Positions 1 to 8,266 of a stretch of 64,000 nt of DNA are shown in pieces. Position 1 is the stretch's first letter. Each line of letters opens with the position of its first letter. Below the pieces are notes generated by a model. The model ran no database searches. It saw only the letters and a program-made list of their open reading frames with translations, and had not been told where the DNA came from. Both the position numbers and the translations under genes were made by a program. Source of the DNA: an uncultured Flavobacteriales bacterium (GTDB lineage Bacteria; Bacteroidota; Bacteroidia; Flavobacteriales_D; Sanyastnellaceae); contig CAJQJX010000011.1 of assembly GCA_905478795.1 (NCBI GenBank), forward strand, positions 1 through 64,000, read 5' to 3'.

Positions 1-1744
1 AAGACCCCCCCATGCGGTCGCAACGCAACCTGACCAGCGACCAATGACGTGCCTCGCCGTCTTGGGCGAACAGACTCATGGCTTCGCGCCACCAGCTGCG
101 CTCGGTGAATTCGTCAAACTTAAATTCCAAGCCGCTGGGCTTGCTGTGCACGTTCATTCGGCAACTGCCCCTTCCCATCCCGTCAATCAAGGATGACAAA
201 AAGTCCCTCAGCTGTACTTCGTCTCCATAAAAAGGCCGCTCTTCGTGCAAAGACCACTCGAGGCTGGCACCTATTTGACGGCCTTCTGCCAAGGACAAAC
301 ACAGCGATTTGAGGTCAATGCGCTCATGCCGCATCTCTTGAGAGCAGAGGGTGGCCAACCTTCCAAAGTCATCCAAGCTTTGCCTGAACTCGGTGGGCAA
401 ACTCTGACCCGATGCCGCTTCGGCCAACCGCGCTCCGGACAAGGCCAACTCCTGAACCTGATGTTGTCTTCCTGGCAACCAATGTTGCTGCAATTGACGC
501 AGCCTTTGACGGACCCGGTTCAAGCGAATAAAGGCCACAGCACCTGCGCCCAAAATGATCAAGCTCAGAGCTCCCAGTGCAATGGACGCCCAGCGCCAAC
601 GCTCCATGTGGGTGGTCTCAAGCCGCGTCCGGGCATCGCCAATGGCAGAGAGCCAAGGCTCGCTCTCGAACAAGCCATTGCGGGCCCGTTCTGCGCGGCC
701 TTGCGCCACGGCCAAACTGTCGGCTTCCCGAAGGGCGAAATAGGCAGGTCCATGCGCGCCCGTGCTGGCCAGGATGCTCGCCCTGAGCCGAAGGGCCTCC
801 GACAGCACCGTCTCACGGCTTGCGCGCTCTGAAATGATCCGGGCCGCCAATTCTGCCTGGTGCGAAGCCGCCAAAGCCTGCGCTGCACTGTGGCGTTGAT
901 GCCGCCGGGCCCTCAACAAGGCCCATTTCGATTCGCTCAGCGGGTTTACAGAACCTGGTGCACCCTCCAACTTCAAAGCCCAAGGCCATAAAGCCAGGGC
1001 GTCAAATGCATTTAAAGCCCCCGCTTGAAGCAGCAGGCCACCCCAGGCTACCCCTTTCTCACTGCGCTCCTTGACGGGCATATTGGTCCAGGCCGGATGC
1101 ACTTGGATGCGCTGCCAATCGTCCACTTCCTCCTTCCCTTCCAAGGCCGAACACACTGCAGACCAACCCCAAGCATCCAAGGCTTGAACCGGAGCACCAA
1201 TGGAAAATCGAACCTCGGCCAACCGGTCATAATCCAGCGATCCTTCCGCGTAATCACCCTCTTGCAAGGACATTTGTGCCAACCGATCAAGGGACTCTAC
1301 CGCCAAATGGCGCAAGCGCAAATCAGCATTGTCATCTGTGCCCACAGCCGCGAGTTCTGCCAGGATCCATCGCGCCTCATCGCGCGCGCCGAGATCGAGT
1401 TTGGCCTTGGCCAACGCAAACCGCCAGCCGGGAACCTCTTCGGACAGCTCGGAACACGCTGCAGCCGACATTAAAGCTGACGCTAAAGCTTCGGAAGCGT
1501 GGACTGGGTTCTGCCAATCCAAGTGCACCCTTGCCCTTCTTTCAGCGCATCGGGCCACCCAACAGTCTTCGCCTGACCTCCTAAACTGCTGTTCGGCTGA
1601 ATTCAAAAAATCCAGTGCCGCTGCATCCTGCCCGGCATTGCGCAGTGAATCCGACTGTTTGAGCCACTCTTGACCTCCGCGCTCCGCCGCATGAACACAG
1701 GGCAAAGCACAGAACAAAACACCGCACAGAATCAAGACTCGCAT
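1..1744 (-). CDS. TPR-like sensor protein with degenerate histidine-kinase end (partial, runs off left edge)
   Basis: An uninterrupted minus-strand frame of 581 codons starts at the ATG at 1742-1744 and leaves the window without a stop. Residues 1-19 form a signal peptide. Residues 20-370 are Ala/Leu-rich helical repeats of TPR type. One membrane helix lies at about 385-406. A coiled stretch (410-475) sits where a DHp domain belongs but has no recognisable His-Glu H-box. From 477 the sequence resembles a HATPase fold: GDEVQLRDFLSSLIDGM (508-524) occupies the N-box position without the usual Asn, and the last residues (SLVRLRCDRMGGS) resemble a worn G2 region. Bacteroidota carry many TPR-TM-histidine kinases, and this looks like a pseudokinase or strongly diverged member. 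The 3' end is not visible, so a further output domain is possible. It lies 105 bp downstream of pheS. Confidence 0.75.
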   Translation of the reverse strand, partial: MRVLILCGVLFCALPCVHAAERGGQEWLKQSDSLRNAGQDAAALDFLNSAEQQFRRSGEDCWVARCAERRARVHLDWQNPVHASEALASALMSAAACSELSEEVPGWRFALAKAKLDLGARDEARWILAELAAVGTDDNADLRLRHLAVESLDRLAQMSLQEGDYAEGSLDYDRLAEVRFSIGAPVQALDAWGWSAVCSALEGKEEVDDWQRIQVHPAWTNMPVKERSEKGVAWGGLLLQAGALNAFDALALWPWALKLEGAPGSVNPLSESKWALLRARRHQRHSAAQALAASHQAELAARIISERASRETVLSEALRLRASILASTGAHGPAYFALREADSLAVAQGRAERARNGLFESEPWLSAIGDARTRLETTHMERWRWASIALGALSLIILGAGAVAFIRLNRVRQRLRQLQQHWLPGRQHQVQELALSGARLAEAASGQSLPTEFRQSLDDFGRLATLCSQEMRHERIDLKSLCLSLAEGRQIGASLEWSLHEERPFYGDEVQLRDFLSSLIDGMGRGSCRMNVHSKPSGLEFKFDEFTERSWWREAMSLFAQDGEARHWSLVRLRCDRMGGS

Positions 1745-1849
1745 TCAGAGACAAGCTACCCGTCAGCCAGAAGCCTCTGTTAGGTACTGTCGCTCTAGAA
1801 TCAGGCCCTATCGGTTGAAAACCCCGAGTTGGTCAGACGATTGATGTCA

Positions 1850-2884
1850 TCAGGAAGCCGTGGTGAACTGCTCGAGGAAGCGGATGTCGTTTTCGAAGAA
1901 CGCCCGAAGGTCACCAATTTGCCACTTCAGCATGGCAATTCGCTCAATGCCCATGCCGAATGCGAAGCCTGTAAACTCATTGGGGTCAATGCCCGACGCC
2001 TCCAAAACGGCGGGATCTACCATGCCACAGCCCATGATTTCGAGCCAGCCAGTTCCTTTGGTAATGCGCTTGTCCACTTCGGTTTCCAATCCCCAATAGA
2101 CATCCATCTCGGCACTGGGCTCGGTGAAAGGAAAGTAACTGGGGCGCAAACGAATGCGCGTCCCGCTTCCGAATAGCTGCTCAGCAAAGACCAACAGCGT
2201 CTGCTTCAGGTCGGCGAAGCTGACATCCCGGTCGATATACAGGCCTTCAATTTGGTGAAAGATGCAGTGCGCACGGGCGCTAATGGCCTCATTGCGGAAC
2301 ACCCTGCCCGGCATCACAATGCGCAGTGGTGGCTCCCGCTTCTCCATCTCTCGCACCTGCACCGAACTGGTGTGGGTGCGCAGCAGAAGGTCGGGGTCGC
2401 GCTGGATAAAGAACGTATCCTGCATGTCACGCGCCGGATGCTCTTCGGGAAAGTTGAGTCCGGAGAACACATGCCAATCGTCTTCGATTTCGGGACCATC
2501 TGCAACCGTAAAGCCCATGCGGTCAAAAATGGAAAGGATTTCACGCCGCACGATGCGAATGGGGTGGTGAGAGCCCAAAGGCACCTCGCCGCTTGGACGG
2601 GTATGGTCGGCTCCGCTGGATTGGGCGTCTTCCTCGGCCGTGAGGCCGGCTTTGGCTTGATCAAAGTGGGCCTGCAAGGCTTGCTTAAAGGCATTGATGG
2701 CCTGCCCCATCTCCCGCTTTTCTGGGCCTGGAACGGCACGGAAACGCTCGTTGAGGTCCTTGAGTAAGCCCTGACGTCCGAAGTGTGCGATTCGAAAAGA
2801 TTCGAGCGCATCGGGATTCGAGACATCGGCATTTTTCGCCTCGGCGAGCAGCCGATCCAGTTCAGCCTGATTCAGTGTCGACAT
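1850..2884 (-). CDS. pheS: Phenylalanyl-tRNA synthetase alpha subunit
   Basis: Cytoplasmic class II aminoacyl-tRNA synthetase catalytic subunit that charges tRNA-Phe as an alpha2beta2 enzyme with PheT. The 344-residue length is typical. An N-terminal coiled-coil arm occupies about 1-85. Motif 2 is visible at 193-217 (GRVFRNEAISARAHCIFHQ) and motif 3 at about 306-321 (GFAFGMGIERIAMLKW). The start overlaps nothing and lies 6 nt downstream of the cyclophilin stop, so the two genes are probably co-transcribed. The beta-subunit gene is not adjacent but 2.9 kb away on the opposite strand. Confidence 0.97.
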   Translation of the reverse strand: MSTLNQAELDRLLAEAKNADVSNPDALESFRIAHFGRQGLLKDLNERFRAVPGPEKREMGQAINAFKQALQAHFDQAKAGLTAEEDAQSSGADHTRPSGEVPLGSHHPIRIVRREILSIFDRMGFTVADGPEIEDDWHVFSGLNFPEEHPARDMQDTFFIQRDPDLLLRTHTSSVQVREMEKREPPLRIVMPGRVFRNEAISARAHCIFHQIEGLYIDRDVSFADLKQTLLVFAEQLFGSGTRIRLRPSYFPFTEPSAEMDVYWGLETEVDKRITKGTGWLEIMGCGMVDPAVLEASGIDPNEFTGFAFGMGIERIAMLKWQIGDLRAFFENDIRFLEQFTTAS

Positions 2885-2890
2885 CCAGGG

Positions 2891-3589
2891 TCAGTTGAGG
2901 ATGGTCATCTGCATGGTAATGTCCTCCAAAGGCCGGCTGGACTGCGCCACCTGAGCAGCACAGATGGCATCGAGCACGTCCAAACCTTCGATGACGCGGC
3001 CAAAGACGGTGTACTGCATATCGAGATGGGGGGTGCCACCGAGCTCTTGGTATGCGGCGATTTGGTCCGGCGTGTAACTGAATGGCTCCGATGAGCTCTT
3101 CCGTCGGCTGTTGACGACGCCCTGCAACATCTGCGCGCTCACATCACGTCCTTGGACAATGTAAAATTGACTGCCACTGCTGCGACGGGCTGGGTTCACT
3201 TGGTCACCCTGTCGGGCCGCGGCAAGGGCGCCTTTTACATGGATGAACTGAGGGTCAATTTCTGCAGGAATGGTATACCCGGGGCCTCCTGACCCCAGCC
3301 GCATTCCGGCTTCAGCGCCTCGGGATTGCGGGTCACCCCCCTGGGCCATAAAACCACTGATGACGCGGTGCCAGAGCAAATCCTGGTAGAAACCCTCTTT
3401 GACCAACTTCAAAAAATTGTCGCGGTGCTCCGGCGTCTCGTCAAACAGCTCGACAACCATCGTGCCCAAAGATGTTTCAATCCGCACTTGCTTTCGGTCG
3501 TCACCGGCATCTGCAGCAGCCATCAAGGCCAAAGGCAGGAAGAGAAAAGACATCATCAGGACCATTGTGCGGGAGAAGGAGACAACCAT
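2891..3589 (-). CDS. Secreted cyclophilin-type peptidyl-prolyl cis-trans isomerase
   Basis: A 232-aa protein with an N-terminal signal peptide (hydrophobic 8-25, then AAADAGDD), so it should act in the periplasm as a proline isomerase/foldase. The cyclophilin core is clear: LLWHRVISGFMAQGGD at 71-86 carries the catalytic Arg and Phe/Gln positions, and a GSQFYIVQG strand follows later. An insertion of about 40 residues rich in Ser/Arg/Tyr (roughly 155-190) precedes the terminal TVFGRVIEGLDVLDAI segment; such insertions are common in Bacteroidota periplasmic cyclophilins. It is upstream of pheS and divergent from the lipoprotein gene at 3662. Confidence 0.93.
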   Translation of the reverse strand: MVVSFSRTMVLMMSFLFLPLALMAAADAGDDRKQVRIETSLGTMVVELFDETPEHRDNFLKLVKEGFYQDLLWHRVISGFMAQGGDPQSRGAEAGMRLGSGGPGYTIPAEIDPQFIHVKGALAAARQGDQVNPARRSSGSQFYIVQGRDVSAQMLQGVVNSRRKSSSEPFSYTPDQIAAYQELGGTPHLDMQYTVFGRVIEGLDVLDAICAAQVAQSSRPLEDITMQMTILN

Positions 3590-3661
3590 CGATTGGAATT
3601 TGCGTTATTTGTAAACTTCGTGGGGACGATGAACCGTCCTGCGAATAGCGACTTCGAAAAT

Positions 3662-4051
3662 ATGAAATCCAAGACCCCCCTCCACGTTTTCGGCATGTTG
3701 GCCTTGTTGTTTGTTGTTGCCTTCGGCTTCAATGGATGCAACGAAATCGAGGACACTGTCGCAGTAGTCTACGTTCAAAACAGCTTGGGTGCGCCTGTTC
3801 AAGGTGCGGAAGTCCGCCTTTTTGCAGTAGGATCGGTGAACCAAACGGTCATTGGTGAACTGCGGTTTGACACGACTCAGGTCACCAATGCCGCTGGAAG
3901 CGTGAGCTTCAATTTCTCTGAGTACTACAAGCAAGGACAGGCCGGTTTTGCCGTTTTGGACATCGAAGCCACCAAAGGTTCGCTCCAAGGCATCGGCATC
4001 ATCAAGATTGAAGAGGAACTGACCAACGAGCAGACGGTCATCATGGAGTGA
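3662..4051 (+). CDS. Small putative lipoprotein with Ig-like beta domain
   Basis: A 129-aa protein whose first 26 residues form a type II signal peptide ending in a lipobox (FNGC), so it is probably anchored to the inner or outer membrane. The mature part is beta-rich: VAVVYVQNSLGAPVQGAEV followed by a TNAAGSVSFNF turn, the pattern of a carboxypeptidase-regulatory/transthyretin-like or Big-type beta sandwich. I chose the ATG at 3662 because it puts the charged N-terminus directly before the hydrophobic stretch. An in-frame ATG at 3629 would add 11 residues. No enzymatic motif is visible and the function is unknown. The gene is followed by tRNA-Pro. Confidence 0.8.
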   Translation: MKSKTPLHVFGMLALLFVVAFGFNGCNEIEDTVAVVYVQNSLGAPVQGAEVRLFAVGSVNQTVIGELRFDTTQVTNAAGSVSFNFSEYYKQGQAGFAVLDIEATKGSLQGIGIIKIEEELTNEQTVIME

Positions 4052-4083
4052 CTTTTTCCTTCCCGAAGACGGGAGGAATTGCC

Positions 4084-4091
4084 TATTTTCG
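4084..4091 (+). promoter_or_regulatory. -7 box of the tRNA-Pro gene
   Basis: TATTTTCG fits the Bacteroidota -7 consensus TAnnTTTG with one change (C for T), a variant that recurs across this window. It lies 20 nt before the first tRNA base, a suitable distance. No convincing -33 TTG is present at the right spacing. Confidence 0.45.
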
Positions 4092-4111
4092 CGCTCCGCT
4101 TCGGCGAAATA

Positions 4112-4184
4112 CGGGATGTAGCTCAGTTGGTAGAGTACGCGTCTGGGGGACGTGTGGTCGCTGGTTCAAGTCCAGTCATCCCGA
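4112..4184 (+). tRNA. tRNA-Pro (anticodon GGG)
   Basis: A 73-nt cloverleaf. The acceptor arms CGGGATG (4112-4118) and CATCCCG (4177-4183) pair fully, with discriminator A at 4184. The anticodon stem CGCGT/ACGTG encloses the 7-nt loop CTGGGGG, giving anticodon GGG, which reads proline CCC/CCT. The T loop GGTTCAAGTCC is canonical. CCA is not encoded and must be added by nucleotidyltransferase. A terminator hairpin follows 7 nt downstream. Confidence 0.97.
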
Positions 4185-4190
4185 CATCTG

Positions 4191-4224
4191 AAAGGGGAGC
4201 CTTCGGGCTCTCCTTTCTGTTTTC
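4191..4224 (+). terminator. Rho-independent terminator after tRNA-Pro
   Basis: The stem AAAGGGGAGCC / GGCTCTCCTTT (11 bp, one G-U pair) has a TTCG tetraloop and is followed by a T-rich run (CTGTTTTCC). Confidence 0.85.
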
Positions 4225-4242
4225 CTACCATTGTAATTCCTA

Positions 4243-4605
4243 ATGGACGTCGAATTTGAAACCCGCTGGCGCAAACTGCTGACCGTTCTCGAAGAGCGGT
4301 TCGGAGGTGGTATGGACCTTCAAGACATCCTTTTTTTGGTGGGTGTCCAGGAGTTAGGTCAGGGATTTAGAACCTTTAAAAAGGACGAGAAGATGGACCT
4401 GATGCACGTGGCGGTGTGCACAGTCATGGTACCCGAAGGCTTCTATGAATTTGTGGGCCGAGACGAAGACGGTTGGCCGCACTTCGAAGAAAAAGTGCCC
4501 TTACCAGAACTGGAGCCCAAGCAACAGGACGTTCTGATCAGAAGGGGCCTATTGGCGTATTTCGGAGAAAATCCCGCGGACCTTATCGCCCCGCAAAACG
4601 CTTGA
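4243..4605 (+). CDS. Conserved hypothetical protein, Bacteroidota type
   Basis: A 120-aa soluble acidic protein with no signal peptide or membrane helix. Conserved-looking features are GGGMDLQDILFLVGVQELGQG near the N-terminus and an EGFYEFVGRDEDGWPHFE stretch near the middle. I recognise the pattern as a short uncharacterised protein found in Bacteroidota but cannot assign a function. Its last 23 nt overlap the 3' end of the convergent REC-Crp regulator gene, which is unusual and couples the fates of both transcripts. Confidence 0.8.
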   Translation: MDVEFETRWRKLLTVLEERFGGGMDLQDILFLVGVQELGQGFRTFKKDEKMDLMHVAVCTVMVPEGFYEFVGRDEDGWPHFEEKVPLPELEPKQQDVLIRRGLLAYFGENPADLIAPQNA

Positions 4606-5635
4606 GGGCGACTTCGTCTTCGATGAGGACGTTCTTGCCCTGAAGACTGACCCAGCCATCGGATTTGAAGTCGCTCAAGGCGCGAATCAGGCTCTCCTTT
4701 GCCGTTCCCACCATGCCCGCCAAGTCCTCTCTACTGAGCTGAGGCTTGGTTTCTGCTTCTTTGAAGCGGTCGCTCAAATCCAGCAAAGCCTGTGCAGTTC
4801 GCTCCCGGACTGAAGCGTAGGCGAGGGCCAAAAGCCGCTCTTGATTTTGGGTCACTTCGCCAGCCAACATGCGAATGAAGCGCATGGCTACATCCCGGTT
4901 GCGGTGCATCAGATCCAAAAACACTTTGCGCGGAATGAGGTGTACTTCAGCATCCTCCAGCACCTCCGCGGCACTGGTGTACTCCAAGCCTTTGAGTACA
5001 TCCATGTGGCCCAAGAAATCCCCAGGCTTGCAGAGCTCGATGATCAACTCTTTGCCATAGTTGTCGGTGCGAAACACCTTCACCACTCCCGAGGCCACGT
5101 AATACACGTTGTTGGTGGCGTCCCCTTCAGAAAAGAGAACCTGACCCGATCCAAAACGCCGCGGCCGATCACCTACGTCAATCCCGGGAATGCCTCCCTG
5201 CTCCGAAGCGTCTGCAATGAATTCGTTGAGTCGCTGCGGAGGGCGGCCATATTCACGCTGGAGGATGGCGCTTTTCTTGAGGCGCACTTCAATGGTGGCG
5301 AGCAAATCGGCTTCGCTGAATGGCTTGACGAGATAATCGTCTGCTCCACTCGACATCCCCCTCCTCATTTCATCTGCCCCATCCCTTGAAGTCAAGAAAA
5401 TAAACGGAATCATTGCCGTTTTTGGGTCGTTCGAGAGATAATGCAAGACACCATAACCGTCCAGTTCTGGCATTTCCACATCACACACAATCATATCAGG
5501 GCGGTCCAGCTGAGCCCGCTCAACACCGGCCTTTCCATGCTCTGCCTGAATTACCTCATACCCCGCCAACTGCAGAATATCAGCGGTTGTGGTCCGGAGA
5601 AACTGGTTGTCCTCGATGATGAGAATCTTTTTCAC
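4583..5635 (-). CDS. REC-Crp hybrid transcriptional regulator
   Basis: A 350-aa protein with three modules. Residues 1-120 are a response-regulator receiver with phospho-acceptor Asp52 (IIVCDVEMPELDG context), Thr82 and Lys104. Residues about 155-265 are a cyclic-nucleotide-binding-like beta roll (GSGQVLFSEGDATNNVYYV). Residues about 280-345 are a Crp-type winged helix (LSREDLAGMVGTAKESLIRAL is the recognition helix-turn-helix). The combination suggests a DNA-binding regulator controlled by phosphorylation and possibly by a ligand. No cognate kinase is adjacent. The start codon is GTG; CAATTTCG, close to the -7 consensus, lies 5 nt upstream, which supports this start. The 3' end overlaps the gene at 4243-4605. 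Confidence 0.92.
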   Translation of the reverse strand: MKKILIIEDNQFLRTTTADILQLAGYEVIQAEHGKAGVERAQLDRPDMIVCDVEMPELDGYGVLHYLSNDPKTAMIPFIFLTSRDGADEMRRGMSSGADDYLVKPFSEADLLATIEVRLKKSAILQREYGRPPQRLNEFIADASEQGGIPGIDVGDRPRRFGSGQVLFSEGDATNNVYYVASGVVKVFRTDNYGKELIIELCKPGDFLGHMDVLKGLEYTSAAEVLEDAEVHLIPRKVFLDLMHRNRDVAMRFIRMLAGEVTQNQERLLALAYASVRERTAQALLDLSDRFKEAETKPQLSREDLAGMVGTAKESLIRALSDFKSDGWVSLQGKNVLIEDEVALKRFAGR

Positions 5636-5759
5636 GGCGTCGAAATTGTGGCAAGATGAAGCGCCTCACAACAAGGCGTTCCACGGCTGTAAGATATTAA
5701 ACGCTGTGAGGAGAACCCACGAATAGCCCAATACCGCTCCAATGCTTTGTTTCGTGGAT

Positions 5760-5767
5760 TAAATTCG
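5760..5767 (+). promoter_or_regulatory. Candidate -7 box for pheT
   Basis: TAAATTCG (TAnnTTCG form) lies 45 nt upstream of the pheT ATG, in the 177-nt region between the divergent regulator gene and pheT. No good -33 element is visible. Confidence 0.3.
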
Positions 5768-5812
5768 CGAGCGCTCAGACGGCCTTTCTCCGTCCGCAAA
5801 AAAAACAGCCGC

Positions 5813-8266
5813 ATGAACGTTTCCCTCGATTGGCTCAGGACCTGGCTTCCCATCGATCACCAGCCCGGCCTCGATGCGCACGCCATTTCCGACATCCTCA
5901 CGGCCACTGGCTTGGAAGTCGAGGGTGTGGAGGAAATCCCGGCCGTTCCCGGCGGGCTGAAAGGCATGGTCGTTGGAGAGGTCTTGACCTGCGAGCAACA
6001 CCCCAATGCAGACAGGCTGCGCGTAACGACGGTCAATGTGGGCGGCGAAAACCCGCTCCACATCGTGTGTGGTGCTCCCAATGTAGCGGTAGGACAGAAG
6101 GTCATTGTGGCCACCGTTGGTGCTGTTTGTCATCCCACCGAGGGGGAGCCATTCAAAATCAAAAAGGGGAAAATTCGGGGCGAAGTTTCCGAAGGCATGA
6201 TTTGTGCCGAAGACGAACTCGGGCTGGGGCATGGACACGATGGCATTCTCGTTCTGGATGGAAATGTTGCTGTTGGATCGGGTGCCGCAGCCGCACTTGG
6301 GGTCGAAAGCGACCATCGGATAGAAATTGGACTGACTCCAAACCGCACAGACGCCATGGGCCACATCGGCGTGGCGCGCGATTTGAGGGCGGCCATGTTG
6401 TGGAATGGTGGAACGGGAACCGGTGACGGTGTGCCTGCACTGACTGCATCTGCATCGCCGGCACTTGAGGCTGGTCAAGGCCCCATTGCCCTGAAGGTGG
6501 AGGACGTCCACGGCGCACCTTGCTACCTGGGCATCACGTTACGCCATGTGAAAGTGGGCCCATCGCCAGATTGGCTGCAGCAGCGATTGCGCGCCATTGG
6601 TTTGGAGCCTAAAAACAACGTGGTCGATGTCACCAATTACGTGCTGCACGACTTGGGACAGCCCCTGCATGCGTTCGATGCTGACCGCATCTCTGGCCAG
6701 CAGGTCCGGGTTCGAAAGGCCACCGAAGGCGAGGCTTTTACCGCTTTGGACGGCAAGGAAATGACGCTCACTGCAGCCGACTTGGTGATTGCGGATGCCG
6801 AAAAGCCCATGTGTTTGGCTGGTGTTTTTGGTGGCGCCCACAGCGGCGTTCATGAAGGCACCACTTCGGTGTTTTTGGAAAGCGCTTGGTTCGAACCCGT
6901 CACCGTTCGAAAAAGCGCAAAGCGACACACCCTTTCGACCGACGCCTCCTTTCGATTTGAGCGGGGTGTTGACCCTGAGATGACCACCCGCGGCATGGAA
7001 AAAGCCGTGGCCCTTCTTGCGGAATGTGCAGGAGCTGAACCCGACGGTGGGCTGCAAACCTTCCGAGGTGAACTGCCTCAGGCCGCGCTGGTGGAACTCA
7101 GCTGGCAGACCTTGGATACCATGATTGGTGTCGCCTTGGACCGTCACCGCGTCAAAGGCATCTTGGGGGACCTTGACATCCGCATTCTTTCCGAAGAAAA
7201 CGACACCCTCTCCTTAAGCGTACCTGCCTATCGCAGGGATGTCACCCGCCCAGCAGATGTGGTCGAGGAGATTCTGCGGATCCATGGTTACGATCACATT
7301 CCACTTCCCGGAAGAATGACCGTATCCCTGTCGCCAAAACCCAATCCAGACCCGGAACAACTGCGCAATGATTTGGCGCGCACCCTTGTGGGTCGCGGAT
7401 TCCACGAGGTCATGCACAATTCGCTCGTGCCCGCCGAACACCTCAAGCTCGTGGAAGATGCGAGCCTGGACCCCAAACGGGCCGTCATCTTGCTCAACCC
7501 ATTGAGCTCCGAATTGGACGCCATGCGGCAATCGCTGCTCTTCCAAGGACTCGAAACCGTTGTCCGCAACAAAAACCACCAGCATCCCGACCTCTCGCTG
7601 TTTGAATTCGGCAAAGTCTATGCGCAGGATGGCGAAGGCGGCCACGTAGAATCAGAGCGCCTCGCATTGACTGTATCGGGCATGACCTCGCCCGAAAGCT
7701 GGCGCACAATGAATCAAGACGGCATGTCCTTTTTGAAAGGCGCCGTGGAGGCCCTGCTCACCCAATGTGGCGTGGCCGGACTGCAATGTCTGCCGTTGCC
7801 CGGAGGAGACTTCTTCAAGGAAGGCCTCGAATGGAAAGGTCCCAAAGGGTTTTCGGTGCGCGCAGGTCTCGTTCATCCTGGACTCGCCCGAAAATTTGGA
7901 CTCGATGCTGATGTCTTCCACGCCGACCTGCCTTTCAGTGCATTGGTCGATTGGTCCGGCAAGGGCGCGGTCAAGGTGAGCGAATTGGCCAGGTTCCCTT
8001 CTGTTCGCAGAGACTTGAGCCTTCAAGTTCCAACGGGCGTGACCTATGCTGGCATTGAAGCCGTGGTCCGCCAAATTGGAGGCAAGCTGCTTCGAGGGGT
8101 CAACCTCTTCGACGTCTACCACGACGAAAAGACCGAGGTCACCTCGTATGCCATCTCCATTCAACTTCAGGATGCAGAGAAAACCCTCAGCGAGAAGGCC
8201 ATCGAAAAAACCATGGAGCGGATTTGTGGGCAATTGAACCAACGTCTGGGAGTGACCCTGCGATAA
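5813..8266 (+). CDS. pheT: Phenylalanyl-tRNA synthetase beta subunit
   Basis: An 817-aa structural and tRNA-binding subunit of PheRS. Domain order: N-terminal MNVSLDWLRTWLP motif, tRNA-binding OB fold (about 40-155, with EQHPNADRLRVTTVNVG), B3/4 editing domain (about 215-390), B5 domain (about 405-480), catalytic-like core (about 490-700) and a C-terminal ferredoxin-fold anticodon-binding domain (from about 715, with FPSVRRDLSLQVP). An in-frame ATG 22 codons upstream exists, but the ATG at 5813 gives the conserved N-terminus. The next gene starts immediately after the TAA stop. Confidence 0.97.
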   Translation: MNVSLDWLRTWLPIDHQPGLDAHAISDILTATGLEVEGVEEIPAVPGGLKGMVVGEVLTCEQHPNADRLRVTTVNVGGENPLHIVCGAPNVAVGQKVIVATVGAVCHPTEGEPFKIKKGKIRGEVSEGMICAEDELGLGHGHDGILVLDGNVAVGSGAAAALGVESDHRIEIGLTPNRTDAMGHIGVARDLRAAMLWNGGTGTGDGVPALTASASPALEAGQGPIALKVEDVHGAPCYLGITLRHVKVGPSPDWLQQRLRAIGLEPKNNVVDVTNYVLHDLGQPLHAFDADRISGQQVRVRKATEGEAFTALDGKEMTLTAADLVIADAEKPMCLAGVFGGAHSGVHEGTTSVFLESAWFEPVTVRKSAKRHTLSTDASFRFERGVDPEMTTRGMEKAVALLAECAGAEPDGGLQTFRGELPQAALVELSWQTLDTMIGVALDRHRVKGILGDLDIRILSEENDTLSLSVPAYRRDVTRPADVVEEILRIHGYDHIPLPGRMTVSLSPKPNPDPEQLRNDLARTLVGRGFHEVMHNSLVPAEHLKLVEDASLDPKRAVILLNPLSSELDAMRQSLLFQGLETVVRNKNHQHPDLSLFEFGKVYAQDGEGGHVESERLALTVSGMTSPESWRTMNQDGMSFLKGAVEALLTQCGVAGLQCLPLPGGDFFKEGLEWKGPKGFSVRAGLVHPGLARKFGLDADVFHADLPFSALVDWSGKGAVKVSELARFPSVRRDLSLQVPTGVTYAGIEAVVRQIGGKLLRGVNLFDVYHDEKTEVTSYAISIQLQDAEKTLSEKAIEKTMERICGQLNQRLGVTLR

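Noticed and set aside
245-832. 195-codon plus-strand frame
   Set aside because: It lies opposite the 581-codon minus-strand gene, which has a signal peptide, TM helix and kinase-like end; the plus frame has none.
3326-3661. 112-codon upstream extension of the lipoprotein frame
   Set aside because: Antisense to the cyclophilin gene; the lipoprotein signal begins at 3662.
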